From contig NZ_CP132291.1 of assembly GCF_044359855.1 (NCBI RefSeq), forward strand, positions 558,001 through 622,000: a stretch of DNA of 64,000 nucleotides, written 5' to 3'. This document shows positions 24,018 to 31,508 of the stretch, piece after piece. Numbering within the stretch: position 1 is the first letter of the stretch; every line of letters begins with the position of its first letter. A program made the translations under genes and the position numbers. The DNA is from Rummeliibacillus pycnus_A (GTDB taxonomy: Bacteria > Bacillota > Bacilli > Bacillales_A > Planococcaceae). The notes below the pieces were generated by a model, which had not been told where the DNA came from, did no database searches, and worked only from the letters and a program-made list of their open reading frames with translations.

Positions 24018-25412
24018 TTATATTGTCTGTTTTGTAACTGATAATTTTTCTTTTGCTTTTTCAATTTGGATTATCACTTGATCGAAACCGGTTCCACCTA
24101 GGGAATGACGACGTTTAACAGCTGCCTCCGGTGCTAATACATCGTACACATCCGCTTCGATAAGATTGCTCGCCTCTTGCAAGTCCTCAAGAGGTAGGTC
24201 TAATAAGTAAATACCGCGTTGAATGCAAAGGAATACTAATTTACCTGTTACAGCATGTGCTTCACGGAATGGCATACCTTTTGTTGCTAAATAATCCGCA
24301 AGCTCAGTTGCATTTGAAAAATCTTGATGAACAGCTTTGTTCAATGTTTCTTTCTCAACAGTCATAGTACGAATCATGCCTTCAAAGATTTTAAGCGCTC
24401 CGACAATTGTATGAAGTGTATCAAACATTCCTTCTTTGTCTTCCTGCATATCTTTGTTATAAGCAAGTGGGATGCCTTTTAAGACTGTCAACAATCCCAT
24501 TAGATTGCCGTATACACGGCCTGCTTTTCCACGAATTAGTTCTGCCATATCAGGATTTTTTTTCTGTGGCATAATACTTGAACCTGTTGAGAAGGCATCA
24601 TCTAACTCGATGAATTTGAATTCTTCACTTGACCAAAGAATAATTTCTTCAGCAAATCTTGATAAATGCGCCATTAATAAGGAACTATTGCTTAAAAATT
24701 CTACGATAAAGTCGCGATCGCTTACTGCATCCATACTGTTTTGATAGACAGATGAAAAGCCCATTAGTTTTGCACTCATTTCACGATCAATCGGGAATGT
24801 TGTTCCAGCTAGAGCCCCTGCTCCAAGTGGAGAGATGTCTATACGTTTCAGCGACTCGCTAAAACGTTCTTTATCTCTTTCTAACATCCAGAAGTATGTC
24901 ATTAAATGATGCGCGAAGGAAATCGGTTGTGCACGTTGTAAATGTGTATATCCAGGTGCAAGTGTATCGATGTTTGCCACTGCTTGATCGACAATTGTTT
25001 CTTGGAATTTTGCAATTAGCTCAACTACTTCTTTTACACGCTTTTTCAAGAATAAATGCATATCCGTTGCAACTTGGTCGTTTCGGCTACGGCCTGTATG
25101 AAGTTTTCCTCCAACAGGACCGACCAAATCGATTAACATCTTCTCTAGATTCAAATGAATATCTTCGTTTGCTACTGAAAACGTAAGCTCGTTATTTTGA
25201 GCTTTTACTTTTAATTGTTCAAGGCCATCTTTTATCGTGCTGACTTCATCTTGATCAAGGATGCCGGTTTCGCCAAGCATGGTTACATGTGCGATGCTAC
25301 CTTCTAAATCCTCAGTTACAAGCTGTTGATCAAACCCGATGGATGCTCCAAATTCGTCTACCCATTGTTCAGCAGATTTTTGGAAGCGACCTCCCCAAAG
25401 TTTACCACTCAT
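24018..25412 (-). CDS. argH: Argininosuccinate lyase
   Basis: Splits argininosuccinate to arginine and fumarate, last step of arginine synthesis; cytosolic homotetramer. 464 residues. GKLWGGRFQK at the start, LHTGRSRNDQVATDMHL near 115, HLQRAQPISFAHH near 158 and signature GSSIMPQKKNPDMAEL near 280 are all present. The start ATG overlaps the argG stop by four bases (ATGA). Same operon as argG. Confidence 0.98.
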   Translation of the reverse strand: MSGKLWGGRFQKSAEQWVDEFGASIGFDQQLVTEDLEGSIAHVTMLGETGILDQDEVSTIKDGLEQLKVKAQNNELTFSVANEDIHLNLEKMLIDLVGPVGGKLHTGRSRNDQVATDMHLFLKKRVKEVVELIAKFQETIVDQAVANIDTLAPGYTHLQRAQPISFAHHLMTYFWMLERDKERFSESLKRIDISPLGAGALAGTTFPIDREMSAKLMGFSSVYQNSMDAVSDRDFIVEFLSNSSLLMAHLSRFAEEIILWSSEEFKFIELDDAFSTGSSIMPQKKNPDMAELIRGKAGRVYGNLMGLLTVLKGIPLAYNKDMQEDKEGMFDTLHTIVGALKIFEGMIRTMTVEKETLNKAVHQDFSNATELADYLATKGMPFREAHAVTGKLVFLCIQRGIYLLDLPLEDLQEASNLIEADVYDVLAPEAAVKRRHSLGGTGFDQVIIQIEKAKEKLSVTKQTI

Positions 25413-26620
25413 GCTTGCACCTTCTTTGCTCCTTTGTTGTTGACCATTGAATTAACTTTTGTAGGAAGACCGAATAATTCAATAAAGCCTACAGCTGAAG
25501 CATGGTTGAATTCGTCATCTTTTGTATAAGTAGCTAATTTTTCGTCATATAAAGAGTTTGGTGATTTACGTCCTTCTACAATTGCGTGACCTTTAAATAA
25601 TTTCACACGAACTGTACCATTCACGTATTTTTGCGTTTCTTTTAAGAATGCTTCAATTGCAACACGTAATGGCGAGAACCATAAACCATCATAAATAATT
25701 TCAGTTAATTTTTTCTCGATTACTGGTTTAAAGTGCGCCAATTCTTTTACAAGAGTAATATCTTCTAATTCTTTATGAGCTAGAAGTAAAGTGTGAGCAC
25801 CTGGCACTTCGTATACTTCACGAGATTTAATACCGACAAGTCTGTTTTCAACATGGTCAATACGTCCAACACCATGTTTACCAGCTAATTCGTTCAATTT
25901 TAAGATTAAATCTGCTAGTTTATATTGCACACCATCAAGAGCAACTGGAACACCTTGTTCAAATTCGATTTCGATTACATCTGGTGTATTAGGTGCATCT
26001 TCAAGAGCAACTGTTAACTCATAAGCATCAGCTGGTGGTGCAGCCCAAGGATCTTCTAAAATACCACATTCGTTTGCACGACCCCATAAGTTTTGGTCGA
26101 TTGAGAATGGGCTATCTAAATTGATTGGAATCGGAATATTTTTTTCTTTTGCATATTCGATTTCTTCTTCACGGCTCCAAGCCCACTCACGAACAGGTGC
26201 TAGAACTTCTAAATCGGGATTTAAAGATTTAATAGAAACTTCGAAACGAACTTGGTCATTCCCTTTACCTGTACATCCATGTGCTACAGCAACTGCACCA
26301 GTTTTTTCTGCGATTTCTACTAATTTTTTTGAAATTAGAGGACGAGATAAAGCAGAAACTAAAGGATATTTTTGTTCATACCAAGTGTGACCTTGTAATG
26401 AGATTAAAGCATATTCTTCAGCGAATTCGTCTTTAGCATCAACGATATAAGATTCAACTGCACCAACTTCAAGTGCTTTCTTTTGTACAAAGTCTAAATC
26501 TTTTCCTTCACCAACGTCTAAGCAGCATGCTACTACGTCATACCCTTTGTCTTTTAACCATTGAATCGCTACGGAAGTATCTAAACCACCTGAATATGCT
26601 AACACTAATTTTTTTGCCAT
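25409..26620 (-). CDS. argG: Argininosuccinate synthase
   Basis: ATP-dependent ligase joining citrulline and aspartate. 403 residues from ATG 26620; GGAGGAATG upstream sets this start, so the earlier in-frame ATG is not used. The N-terminal PP-loop is KKLVLAYSGGLDTSVAIQWL; GCTGKGNDQVRFE near 115 and LWGRANECGILEDPW near 185 follow. First gene of argGH, with a good promoter and an ARG box at the transcription start. Confidence 0.98.
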   Translation of the reverse strand: MAKKLVLAYSGGLDTSVAIQWLKDKGYDVVACCLDVGEGKDLDFVQKKALEVGAVESYIVDAKDEFAEEYALISLQGHTWYEQKYPLVSALSRPLISKKLVEIAEKTGAVAVAHGCTGKGNDQVRFEVSIKSLNPDLEVLAPVREWAWSREEEIEYAKEKNIPIPINLDSPFSIDQNLWGRANECGILEDPWAAPPADAYELTVALEDAPNTPDVIEIEFEQGVPVALDGVQYKLADLILKLNELAGKHGVGRIDHVENRLVGIKSREVYEVPGAHTLLLAHKELEDITLVKELAHFKPVIEKKLTEIIYDGLWFSPLRVAIEAFLKETQKYVNGTVRVKLFKGHAIVEGRKSPNSLYDEKLATYTKDDEFNHASAVGFIELFGLPTKVNSMVNNKGAKKVQA

Positions 26621-26663
26621 CTTACATTCCTCCATGTCTCTCGGTGTATGTTTATGCGTCATT

Positions 26664-26681
26664 TATTAATATTTATGCATA
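26664..26681 (-). promoter_or_regulatory. ARG box (ArgR/AhrC operator)
   Basis: TATGCATAAATATTAATA on the minus strand matches the known ARG box consensus TNTGAATWWWWATTCANW at 16 of 18 positions. It lies two bases after the -10 and covers the start, a suitable place for repression of argGH by ArgR with arginine. Confidence 0.65.
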
Positions 26682-26682
26682 C

Positions 26683-26711
26683 ATCTTATCATGGAATAAA
26701 AATGAACACAA
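26683..26711 (-). promoter_or_regulatory. SigA-type promoter of argGH
   Basis: TTGTGT (26711-26706), 17-base spacer, TAAGAT (26688-26683); start about 55 bases above the argG ATG. Confidence 0.65.
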
Positions 26712-26814
26712 GTGTATTTTCTTGCATTTTTCTAAAAAATTATAAATAATAATCAATTTAAAATATTCAATGTAAAAATAATGTAATTTTCGATAGAATC
26801 CAGTGGATTAAACA

Positions 26815-26851
26815 GAAAAATAGCGACTCAAATTATTCTTTAGAGTCGCTA
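26815..26851 (-). terminator. Terminator below the SDR/metallo-hydrolase unit
   Basis: ATAGCGACTC/GAGTCGCTAT stem, about 13-base loop, followed by TTTTTC on the minus strand; 120 bases below the SDR stop. Confidence 0.75.
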
Positions 26852-26974
26852 TCTTAATAAACTTATATTAAAAAATTCAATGAAATATTTTATTTTTCAT
26901 ATGATCAAAAACTTACAAGTAGCCCTTTTGAAAATGAAATAGTAGAGATTTAATACAGCAAATGTATACGTCAT

Positions 26975-27727
26975 TCATTTTTTATTGAAGAAGTTCTTCC
27001 CCAATTTCTCTACAATACTAGGAGCAATTGCATATATTTTACTTGAAATCCCCATATACCAAGGTAAGTTTACTTCTCTTGTTTTCTTACCAATTGTATT
27101 AATTGTAGCATTCGCCACTTTTTCAGGATCTAATAAAACACGTTTCATCGCTTTTCTATATGAAGCTGTTTTGTCAGCATGATCAATAAATGGCGTATCA
27201 ATCGGTCCTGGATGAATACAAGTAACATCAATGTGAAATGGCGCAAGTTCCATTCGCAATGCATTTGTATAGCCTATCAACGCATGTTTCGTCGCAGCAT
27301 ATACAGCTGCTTTAGGCGTCGCAACCTTCCCTGCCTGTGATCCAATGAAAATGAGTTGACCATGTTGCTTTGTTTTCATCTTAGACGCAATATGTTTTGT
27401 AAGAAGAATCGGTGCTTGAATATTCACTTGCAACATTTCCAATAAATCTTCATCCAATATTTCGGTAGCATACTCAAAAGTACCAATTCCAGCAGAAAAA
27501 ATAGCAATATCAATCTGTGGTAACTGCTCAACTAAAACCTTCACCCCTGATTGAGTAGATAAATCACTCTCGAAAACCATCATATTCCTTTTAGCTAATT
27601 CGCTTAAAGCTTTGTTATTTCTCCCAGTTGCAATAATACGATGTCCTTTTTCCGCCAATTTTATTGCAATTAGTCGGCCGACACCTGAAGTTGCACCTGT
27701 TATTAAAATTGTTTTACTTTTTTGCAT
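26975..27727 (-). CDS. Short-chain dehydrogenase/reductase
   Basis: 250 residues. Rossmann start KTILITGATSGVGRLIA with the TGxxxGxG motif, D-S segment ESDLSTQ, NAG-equivalent IAIFSAGIGTF, catalytic Ser GSQAGK and YAATKHALIGYTNA with Tyr-x3-Lys. Classical SDR fold, NAD(P)H-dependent; substrate unknown. ATG 27727 overlaps the upstream gene by 14 bases, so translational coupling is likely. Confidence 0.87.
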   Translation of the reverse strand: MQKSKTILITGATSGVGRLIAIKLAEKGHRIIATGRNNKALSELAKRNMMVFESDLSTQSGVKVLVEQLPQIDIAIFSAGIGTFEYATEILDEDLLEMLQVNIQAPILLTKHIASKMKTKQHGQLIFIGSQAGKVATPKAAVYAATKHALIGYTNALRMELAPFHIDVTCIHPGPIDTPFIDHADKTASYRKAMKRVLLDPEKVANATINTIGKKTREVNLPWYMGISSKIYAIAPSIVEKLGKNFFNKK

Positions 27728-28658
27728 ACCAGAATACACCGTTCTCATCTTTTTCTTCTGTAATTAAGCCGTTATCTAATAAATAGTCTGTTTGACCAAT
27801 TGTTTGAGATAAAGTTAAGCCAAGTTCTCTTTCATAATGTGCAGGGAAAATTTCAATATTTAGTTCAAAAATAGTTTTTGGTCGTTCTTCTAACATATCG
27901 AGTACTCTCATTGCGCGAAGATGCTGTTTTTCTAGTCTTGCATTTACCAATTCATGAACATTTGTTATTTCCTCACCATGTCCACTATAAAGAATATCAA
28001 TTGGTAATGTTAATAGCTTTTTTAACGACGCATTGTATTGTAATAAGGATTTTGCTCTTTTTGCCTTCGGATTTAATGGTGGTTCAATCAGAGGGTTGGA
28101 TGAAATTTTACCAATTAATAAATCCCCGCCAATCATCGCCTTCTTCTCTTCATGCCAAAAAGCCAGATGACTTTGTGCATGTCCAAGTGTCTCAATTGCA
28201 ACTAATCCTTTATGGCCAGGAATCTCTTGACCATCATGGATAATTCCAGTTAATGTCCGCTCACCAAGCATTTCTACTGATCGTGTCATTTTGTTTACCC
28301 AAAATAAATACTTTTCCGGAACACCTTCTTCTTTCATACGATCCATATAAAAATCGTAGTGTGAATTAATAAATACTGGATCTCTTCGAAGCCATGCATC
28401 AACATATACATGCCCAAGTACTTCAGCATTTGGAAAAGCATCAATCCATCCTACATGATCAGGATGATGGTGAGTTAAAATTACTTGTTCGATATCACCC
28501 ATTCGATATCCAGCATTTTTTACACCTTCCTTTAATGCTTCCAAAGCTTCAGGTGTTTTCGTACCTACGTCTATAATGGATAGTGCATCATTTTTTAATA
28601 TATATGAATTCACTGTTCCTTCAGGAAAAGGTACAGGTGTTACAATTTTTTGAATCAT
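27714..28658 (-). CDS. Metallo-beta-lactamase-fold hydrolase
   Basis: 314 residues. Metal site HHHPDHVGWIDAF near residue 61, GHAQSHLAFWHEEKKAMIGGDLL near 160 with the third His and Asp, YSGHGEEI near 228, and a C-terminal helical extension. A glyoxalase II-like or other thioester/lactone hydrolase; the exact substrate is unclear. AAGGGGCC precedes ATG. First gene of a two-gene unit with the SDR. Confidence 0.87.
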   Translation of the reverse strand: MIQKIVTPVPFPEGTVNSYILKNDALSIIDVGTKTPEALEALKEGVKNAGYRMGDIEQVILTHHHPDHVGWIDAFPNAEVLGHVYVDAWLRRDPVFINSHYDFYMDRMKEEGVPEKYLFWVNKMTRSVEMLGERTLTGIIHDGQEIPGHKGLVAIETLGHAQSHLAFWHEEKKAMIGGDLLIGKISSNPLIEPPLNPKAKRAKSLLQYNASLKKLLTLPIDILYSGHGEEITNVHELVNARLEKQHLRAMRVLDMLEERPKTIFELNIEIFPAHYERELGLTLSQTIGQTDYLLDNGLITEEKDENGVFWYAKK

Positions 28659-28731
28659 ACTTAGGCCCCTTTTAATGAATACTTATTCAATTTATTGTAC
28701 AGGTTTTTTTGAATATCGTCATCTTTTTACA

Positions 28732-28760
28732 TTGACAAATCTTCTTTCATTCCCTATACT
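28732..28760 (+). promoter_or_regulatory. Strong SigA promoter of the proI T-box leader
   Basis: TTGACA (28732-28737), 17-base spacer, TATACT (28755-28760): five of six -10 matches and a perfect -35. The start would be near 28767. Confidence 0.85.
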
Positions 28761-28766
28761 CACATT

Positions 28767-29009
28767 TATATATGTTAAGCAAAGACGAAGAATAGTACAA
28801 AGGATACGGAGTTTATAGAGAGTGTGATCATCGGCTGCAAGTCACATAACAATGTACTTATGGAACCTACTTCTGAGCTACTGTGAAAACACAGTCGCAT
28901 CTCTGCGATAAAGAGAAATTGAGTTGTGCTACAATTAGTAGCAAAACAAGGTGGTACCGCGGAATCGAGCATTTTCGTCCTTATATTAAGGATGAAGATG
29001 CTTTTTTTA
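28767..29009 (+). promoter_or_regulatory. T-box leader of proI, proline specifier CCU
   Basis: The leader has TAGAGAG/GAACCTACTTCTGAGC (stem I with specifier), the T-box core AAGGTGGTACCGCGGA (28948-28963), and a terminator GCATTTTCGTCC TT..GGATGAAGATGC with seven U (28969-29008). The specifier codon, CCT at 28866-28868, reads Pro and matches that of the proBA leader. It lies 457 bases before the proI start with repeats in between. Confidence 0.92.
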
Positions 29010-29044
29010 TTAAAACGCTTTGTTAAATGATAATGTTGAATTTT

Positions 29045-29105
29045 TATTGCCTTTACATGAGCAAAAGCGGAGACTCCTGCTAGAAAATGCGGAGCCACTG
29101 AAAAA
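29045..29105 (+). repeat. Partial repeat module
   Basis: GAGCAAAAGCGGAGACTCCTGC and GGAGCCACTGAAAAAG resemble the flanks of the hairpin repeat. A degraded copy between T-box and proI. Confidence 0.45.
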
Positions 29106-29156
29106 GTAAAAACAGATGTAAATTTATGATAAAAATCTGATATTGCTATCTTCGTT

Positions 29157-29265
29157 GAAGTGGAATTAGCGGAGGCTCCTGTGGGAAAACGAGCTAGACG
29201 AGACCCCGGAGTGCAGCGAGGAGGCTCGTCAGTTCGCCCACGGAAAGCGGAGCTAATTCCACTTC
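29157..29265 (-). repeat. GC-rich hairpin repeat with inverted ends
   Basis: Ends GAAGTGGAATTAGC and GCTAATTCCACTTC are exact inverted repeats over 14 bases. The core on the minus strand reads CTTTCCGTGGGCGAACTGACG, GAGCCTCCTCGCTGCACTCC and GGGGTCTCGTCTAGCTCG, like the copy at 3674. The outer arms changed (GATG/CATC there, GAAG/CTTC here) with pairing kept. Confidence 0.85.
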
Positions 29266-29319
29266 ATCCAATAACAGAAATATACTATTAATATTTGTAT
29301 TACTACACTTTTTCAGTAG

Positions 29320-29405
29320 CCACAAAACCAGCAAGAAGAGACCCCACAAGTTAGCGGACTTGGAAGCTCGTTGGATCGCCAGCGGAAAGCGTCCTCCTGT
29401 AGCGA
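29320..29405 (+). repeat. Partial repeat module upstream of proI
   Basis: Contains AAGAGACCCCACAAGTTAGCGG, GGAAGCTCGTTGGATCGCC and GGAAAGCGTCCTCCTGTAGC, a diverged form of the hairpin core. Confidence 0.45.
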
Positions 29406-29465
29406 CGAATGAATATCAACATTATTAATAAACAATGCCAATAAAAAATTTAGGAGGCGACGAAA

Positions 29466-30290
29466 ATGAAAACAATTGTATTTGCAGGTGCTGGCTCAAT
29501 GGCAGAAGCATTAATTCATGGCTGGGTCAAAGAAGGTGTTGTTTTACCCGAAAACATATACGTTATGAATAAATCCGATCAACAAAAGCTGCAAAGAATG
29601 GCTAATACCTATGGCGTACAAATTGTTTGTGAAAGTCGCGAAATTGTGAAAAAAGCTGATTGCTTAATACTAGCAATGAAACCAAAAGACATTCAGAAAG
29701 CTATGGAAGATTTAGTTCCATATCTTCAATTAAATACAGCCATTTTATCCGTAGTAGCAGGTGTTTCCATGGACACAATTGAACAAACATTAGGAAAAAG
29801 ACCAATGGCACGAGTTATGCCGAATACTTCAGCAACAATTGGTATGTCTGCAAGTGGTGTCGCATTTAACAGTTCCACTACCATTTCCCTTAAAGAGGAA
29901 TTTATGCACATGTTAGAAGCCATTGGGTTAGTTATAGAGGTTCAAGAAGATGAATTGCACGCAGTTACTGCCCTATCAGGTAGTGGCCCAGCTTATCTTT
30001 ACTATTTAGTAGAAGCTTTCGAGCAGGCAGGGATGAAATTTGGGTTAAGTCAAAATGTAGTACGCAAGTTAGCCGTCCAAACAATTGCTGGTGCTGCTGA
30101 GATGCTAAAACAATCAAGTGAAGAACCAACGGAATTGCGACGAAAAGTAACAAGTCCTGGTGGTACAACCGAAGCAGGGATTAAAGCATTAGAAGAAAAT
30201 CATTTTAAAGATACCATCTACGCATGTATCCAAAATGCAGAAGCTAAATCAAGAGAACTTGCTTCCGTAAAAAAAAATAAAAAACTGTAG
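29466..30290 (+). CDS. proI: Pyrroline-5-carboxylate reductase
   Basis: Last step of proline synthesis, NAD(P)H-dependent reduction of pyrroline-5-carboxylate. 274 residues. Rossmann start KTIVFAGAGSMAEALIHGW; VMPNTSATIGMSASG near 118; signature TALSGSGPAYLYYLVEAFEQAG near 168 and TVTSPGGTTEAGIKALEE-like RRKVTSPGGTTEAGIKALEE near 222. AGGAGGCGACGAAA precedes ATG. Several ProC paralogues exist in Bacillales; I use proI because it has its own T-box. Downstream terminator at 30327. Confidence 0.92.
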   Translation: MKTIVFAGAGSMAEALIHGWVKEGVVLPENIYVMNKSDQQKLQRMANTYGVQIVCESREIVKKADCLILAMKPKDIQKAMEDLVPYLQLNTAILSVVAGVSMDTIEQTLGKRPMARVMPNTSATIGMSASGVAFNSSTTISLKEEFMHMLEAIGLVIEVQEDELHAVTALSGSGPAYLYYLVEAFEQAGMKFGLSQNVVRKLAVQTIAGAAEMLKQSSEEPTELRRKVTSPGGTTEAGIKALEENHFKDTIYACIQNAEAKSRELASVKKNKKL

Positions 30291-30326
30291 ATCTTCTCGA
30301 TTTTCGTCAAGTGAATCTACAGCCTG

Positions 30327-30357
30327 AAAGTAAACCATTATTGGTTTACTTTTTTTG
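30327..30357. terminator. Terminator of proI, overlapping the LPXTG gene stop
   Basis: AAAGTAAACC/GGTTTACTTT stem with six-base loop and seven T on the plus strand; the minus-strand gene stop lies inside its right arm. Confidence 0.85.
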
Positions 30358-30684
30358 TTTGTCTGAAACATTATTGCGCTTAAATAATTTAGAGCGACTA
30401 GTGAAAAATGCTAACAATAAGAAGAAGCCAGCGATTGAAAAATATATGCCAGAATAATTAGCTTCAACGCCTGTTTGAGGTAATGTATTTTGTACAAATT
30501 CTGCCTTATTAGAAGATGCAGTTTCTTTTTTAGTATTCGTTGTTGTATTAGCAGATCCATTAGCTACTACAGTTGTTTTCACTTGATTATCTGTTGTTGT
30601 CGCATGTGCAACTGGCCCTTGTGATAAAACGACGTTCATTACAAAAACACTTAGAATAATCCCCAATATATATTTTTTCATCAT
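30346..30684 (-). CDS. Short LPXTG-type surface protein
   Basis: 112 residues from ATG 30684 (AGGGGT upstream). An N-terminal signal (KKYILGIILSVFVMNVVLS) is followed by a Thr/Asn/Lys-rich linker of about 50 residues, then LPQTG near residue 76, a hydrophobic span (IYFSIAGFFLLLAFFT) and the basic tail KLFKRNN. These are all sortase substrate features. No folded domain between signal and anchor, so it may be a stalk or a decoy rather than an enzyme. No sortase gene is in this window. Confidence 0.82.
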   Translation of the reverse strand: MMKKYILGIILSVFVMNVVLSQGPVAHATTTDNQVKTTVVANGSANTTTNTKKETASSNKAEFVQNTLPQTGVEANYSGIYFSIAGFFLLLAFFTSRSKLFKRNNVSDKQKK

Positions 30685-30723
30685 TTTTTTACCCCTCAAT
30701 TAATAAATTCAAATAGTTTAAGT

Positions 30724-31157
30724 GAGTCAATTTCATAAATGTTTTCTAGTTAAAAAATACGAATAGTTTCTAAATAAACAACTCAAGATTTCGGATATTA
30801 TTTCATTTCCAGTATTTACTTAGTATGCCGCTCCAGATGGCGCTTTCGTGCTAAGCGATCATTGAGCTTCCTCGGAAGCTAAAGCATTGTGCTCCTGCGG
30901 TTACTCATCGCAGAAAATTCTTTATGCGGAGCAAAAAGAATTTTTGCTTCTCTGCGGGGTCTCACCTGTCTCGCTTTCCCGCAGGACTATGAATAGACCT
31001 CTCTGCATTAACATTGCACGAAGGAAATGCGAATGCATTTTCGAGGACTCGCCATCTTCCGCTTGATAGACATTGTTCTAATAGATATAGGATATAACAG
31101 TGCCCCATTTAATGTCCGTGTTTTTTATCAAATCTTTGAATTATGAAATTGATTCAA
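30724..31157 (+). mobile_element. MITE-like element, long form (about 434 bp)
   Basis: Left end GAGTCAATTTCATAAATG and right end ATGAAATTGATTC are inverted repeats. Inside are CTAGTTAAAAAATACGAAT, GCCGCTCCAGATGGCGCTTTC, a GC-rich core (TGCGGGGTCTCACCTGTCTC) and GAATGCATTTTCGAGGACTCG. AAGT flanks both ends, a possible 4-bp target duplication. The sequence is repeated at 40352-40796 and as a deleted form at 57787-57940. No transposase inside, so it is non-autonomous. The rest of 30700-31508 has only the terminator at 31317. Confidence 0.7.
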
Positions 31158-31316
31158 GTAGGGACTTATTATTGTCCCATCGGTACATTATATACCTATC
31201 TGGCTATTTTAACTATAAATCTTTACGACTCTTTAATAAAAATATAAAAAATAAGCCTTTATACTTAACAATTTACTGATTTGAAAATGATAATCCTAGT
31301 TTATTCATAGATATAT

Positions 31317-31358
31317 TTAAAAAGCGAACAAAAAGCTGATATGATCGCTTTTGTTCGC
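31317..31358 (-). terminator. Terminator of sbcDC
   Basis: GCGAACAAAA/TTTTGTTCGC stem and U-rich tail on the minus strand, 150 bases below the sbcC stop. Confidence 0.75.
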
Positions 31359-31508
31359 CTAAATTGTGCATGAAATGAGTGAATATGACTTTATACAGAA
31401 GTCCATTTCTATTTTTTAAAATAGAACAACTACTAAAATCGCCTAAACAGTATGTTTGAATAATTCAGGATAAATAATATATATTCATTAACTTGAGGGG
31501 GTATGTCA

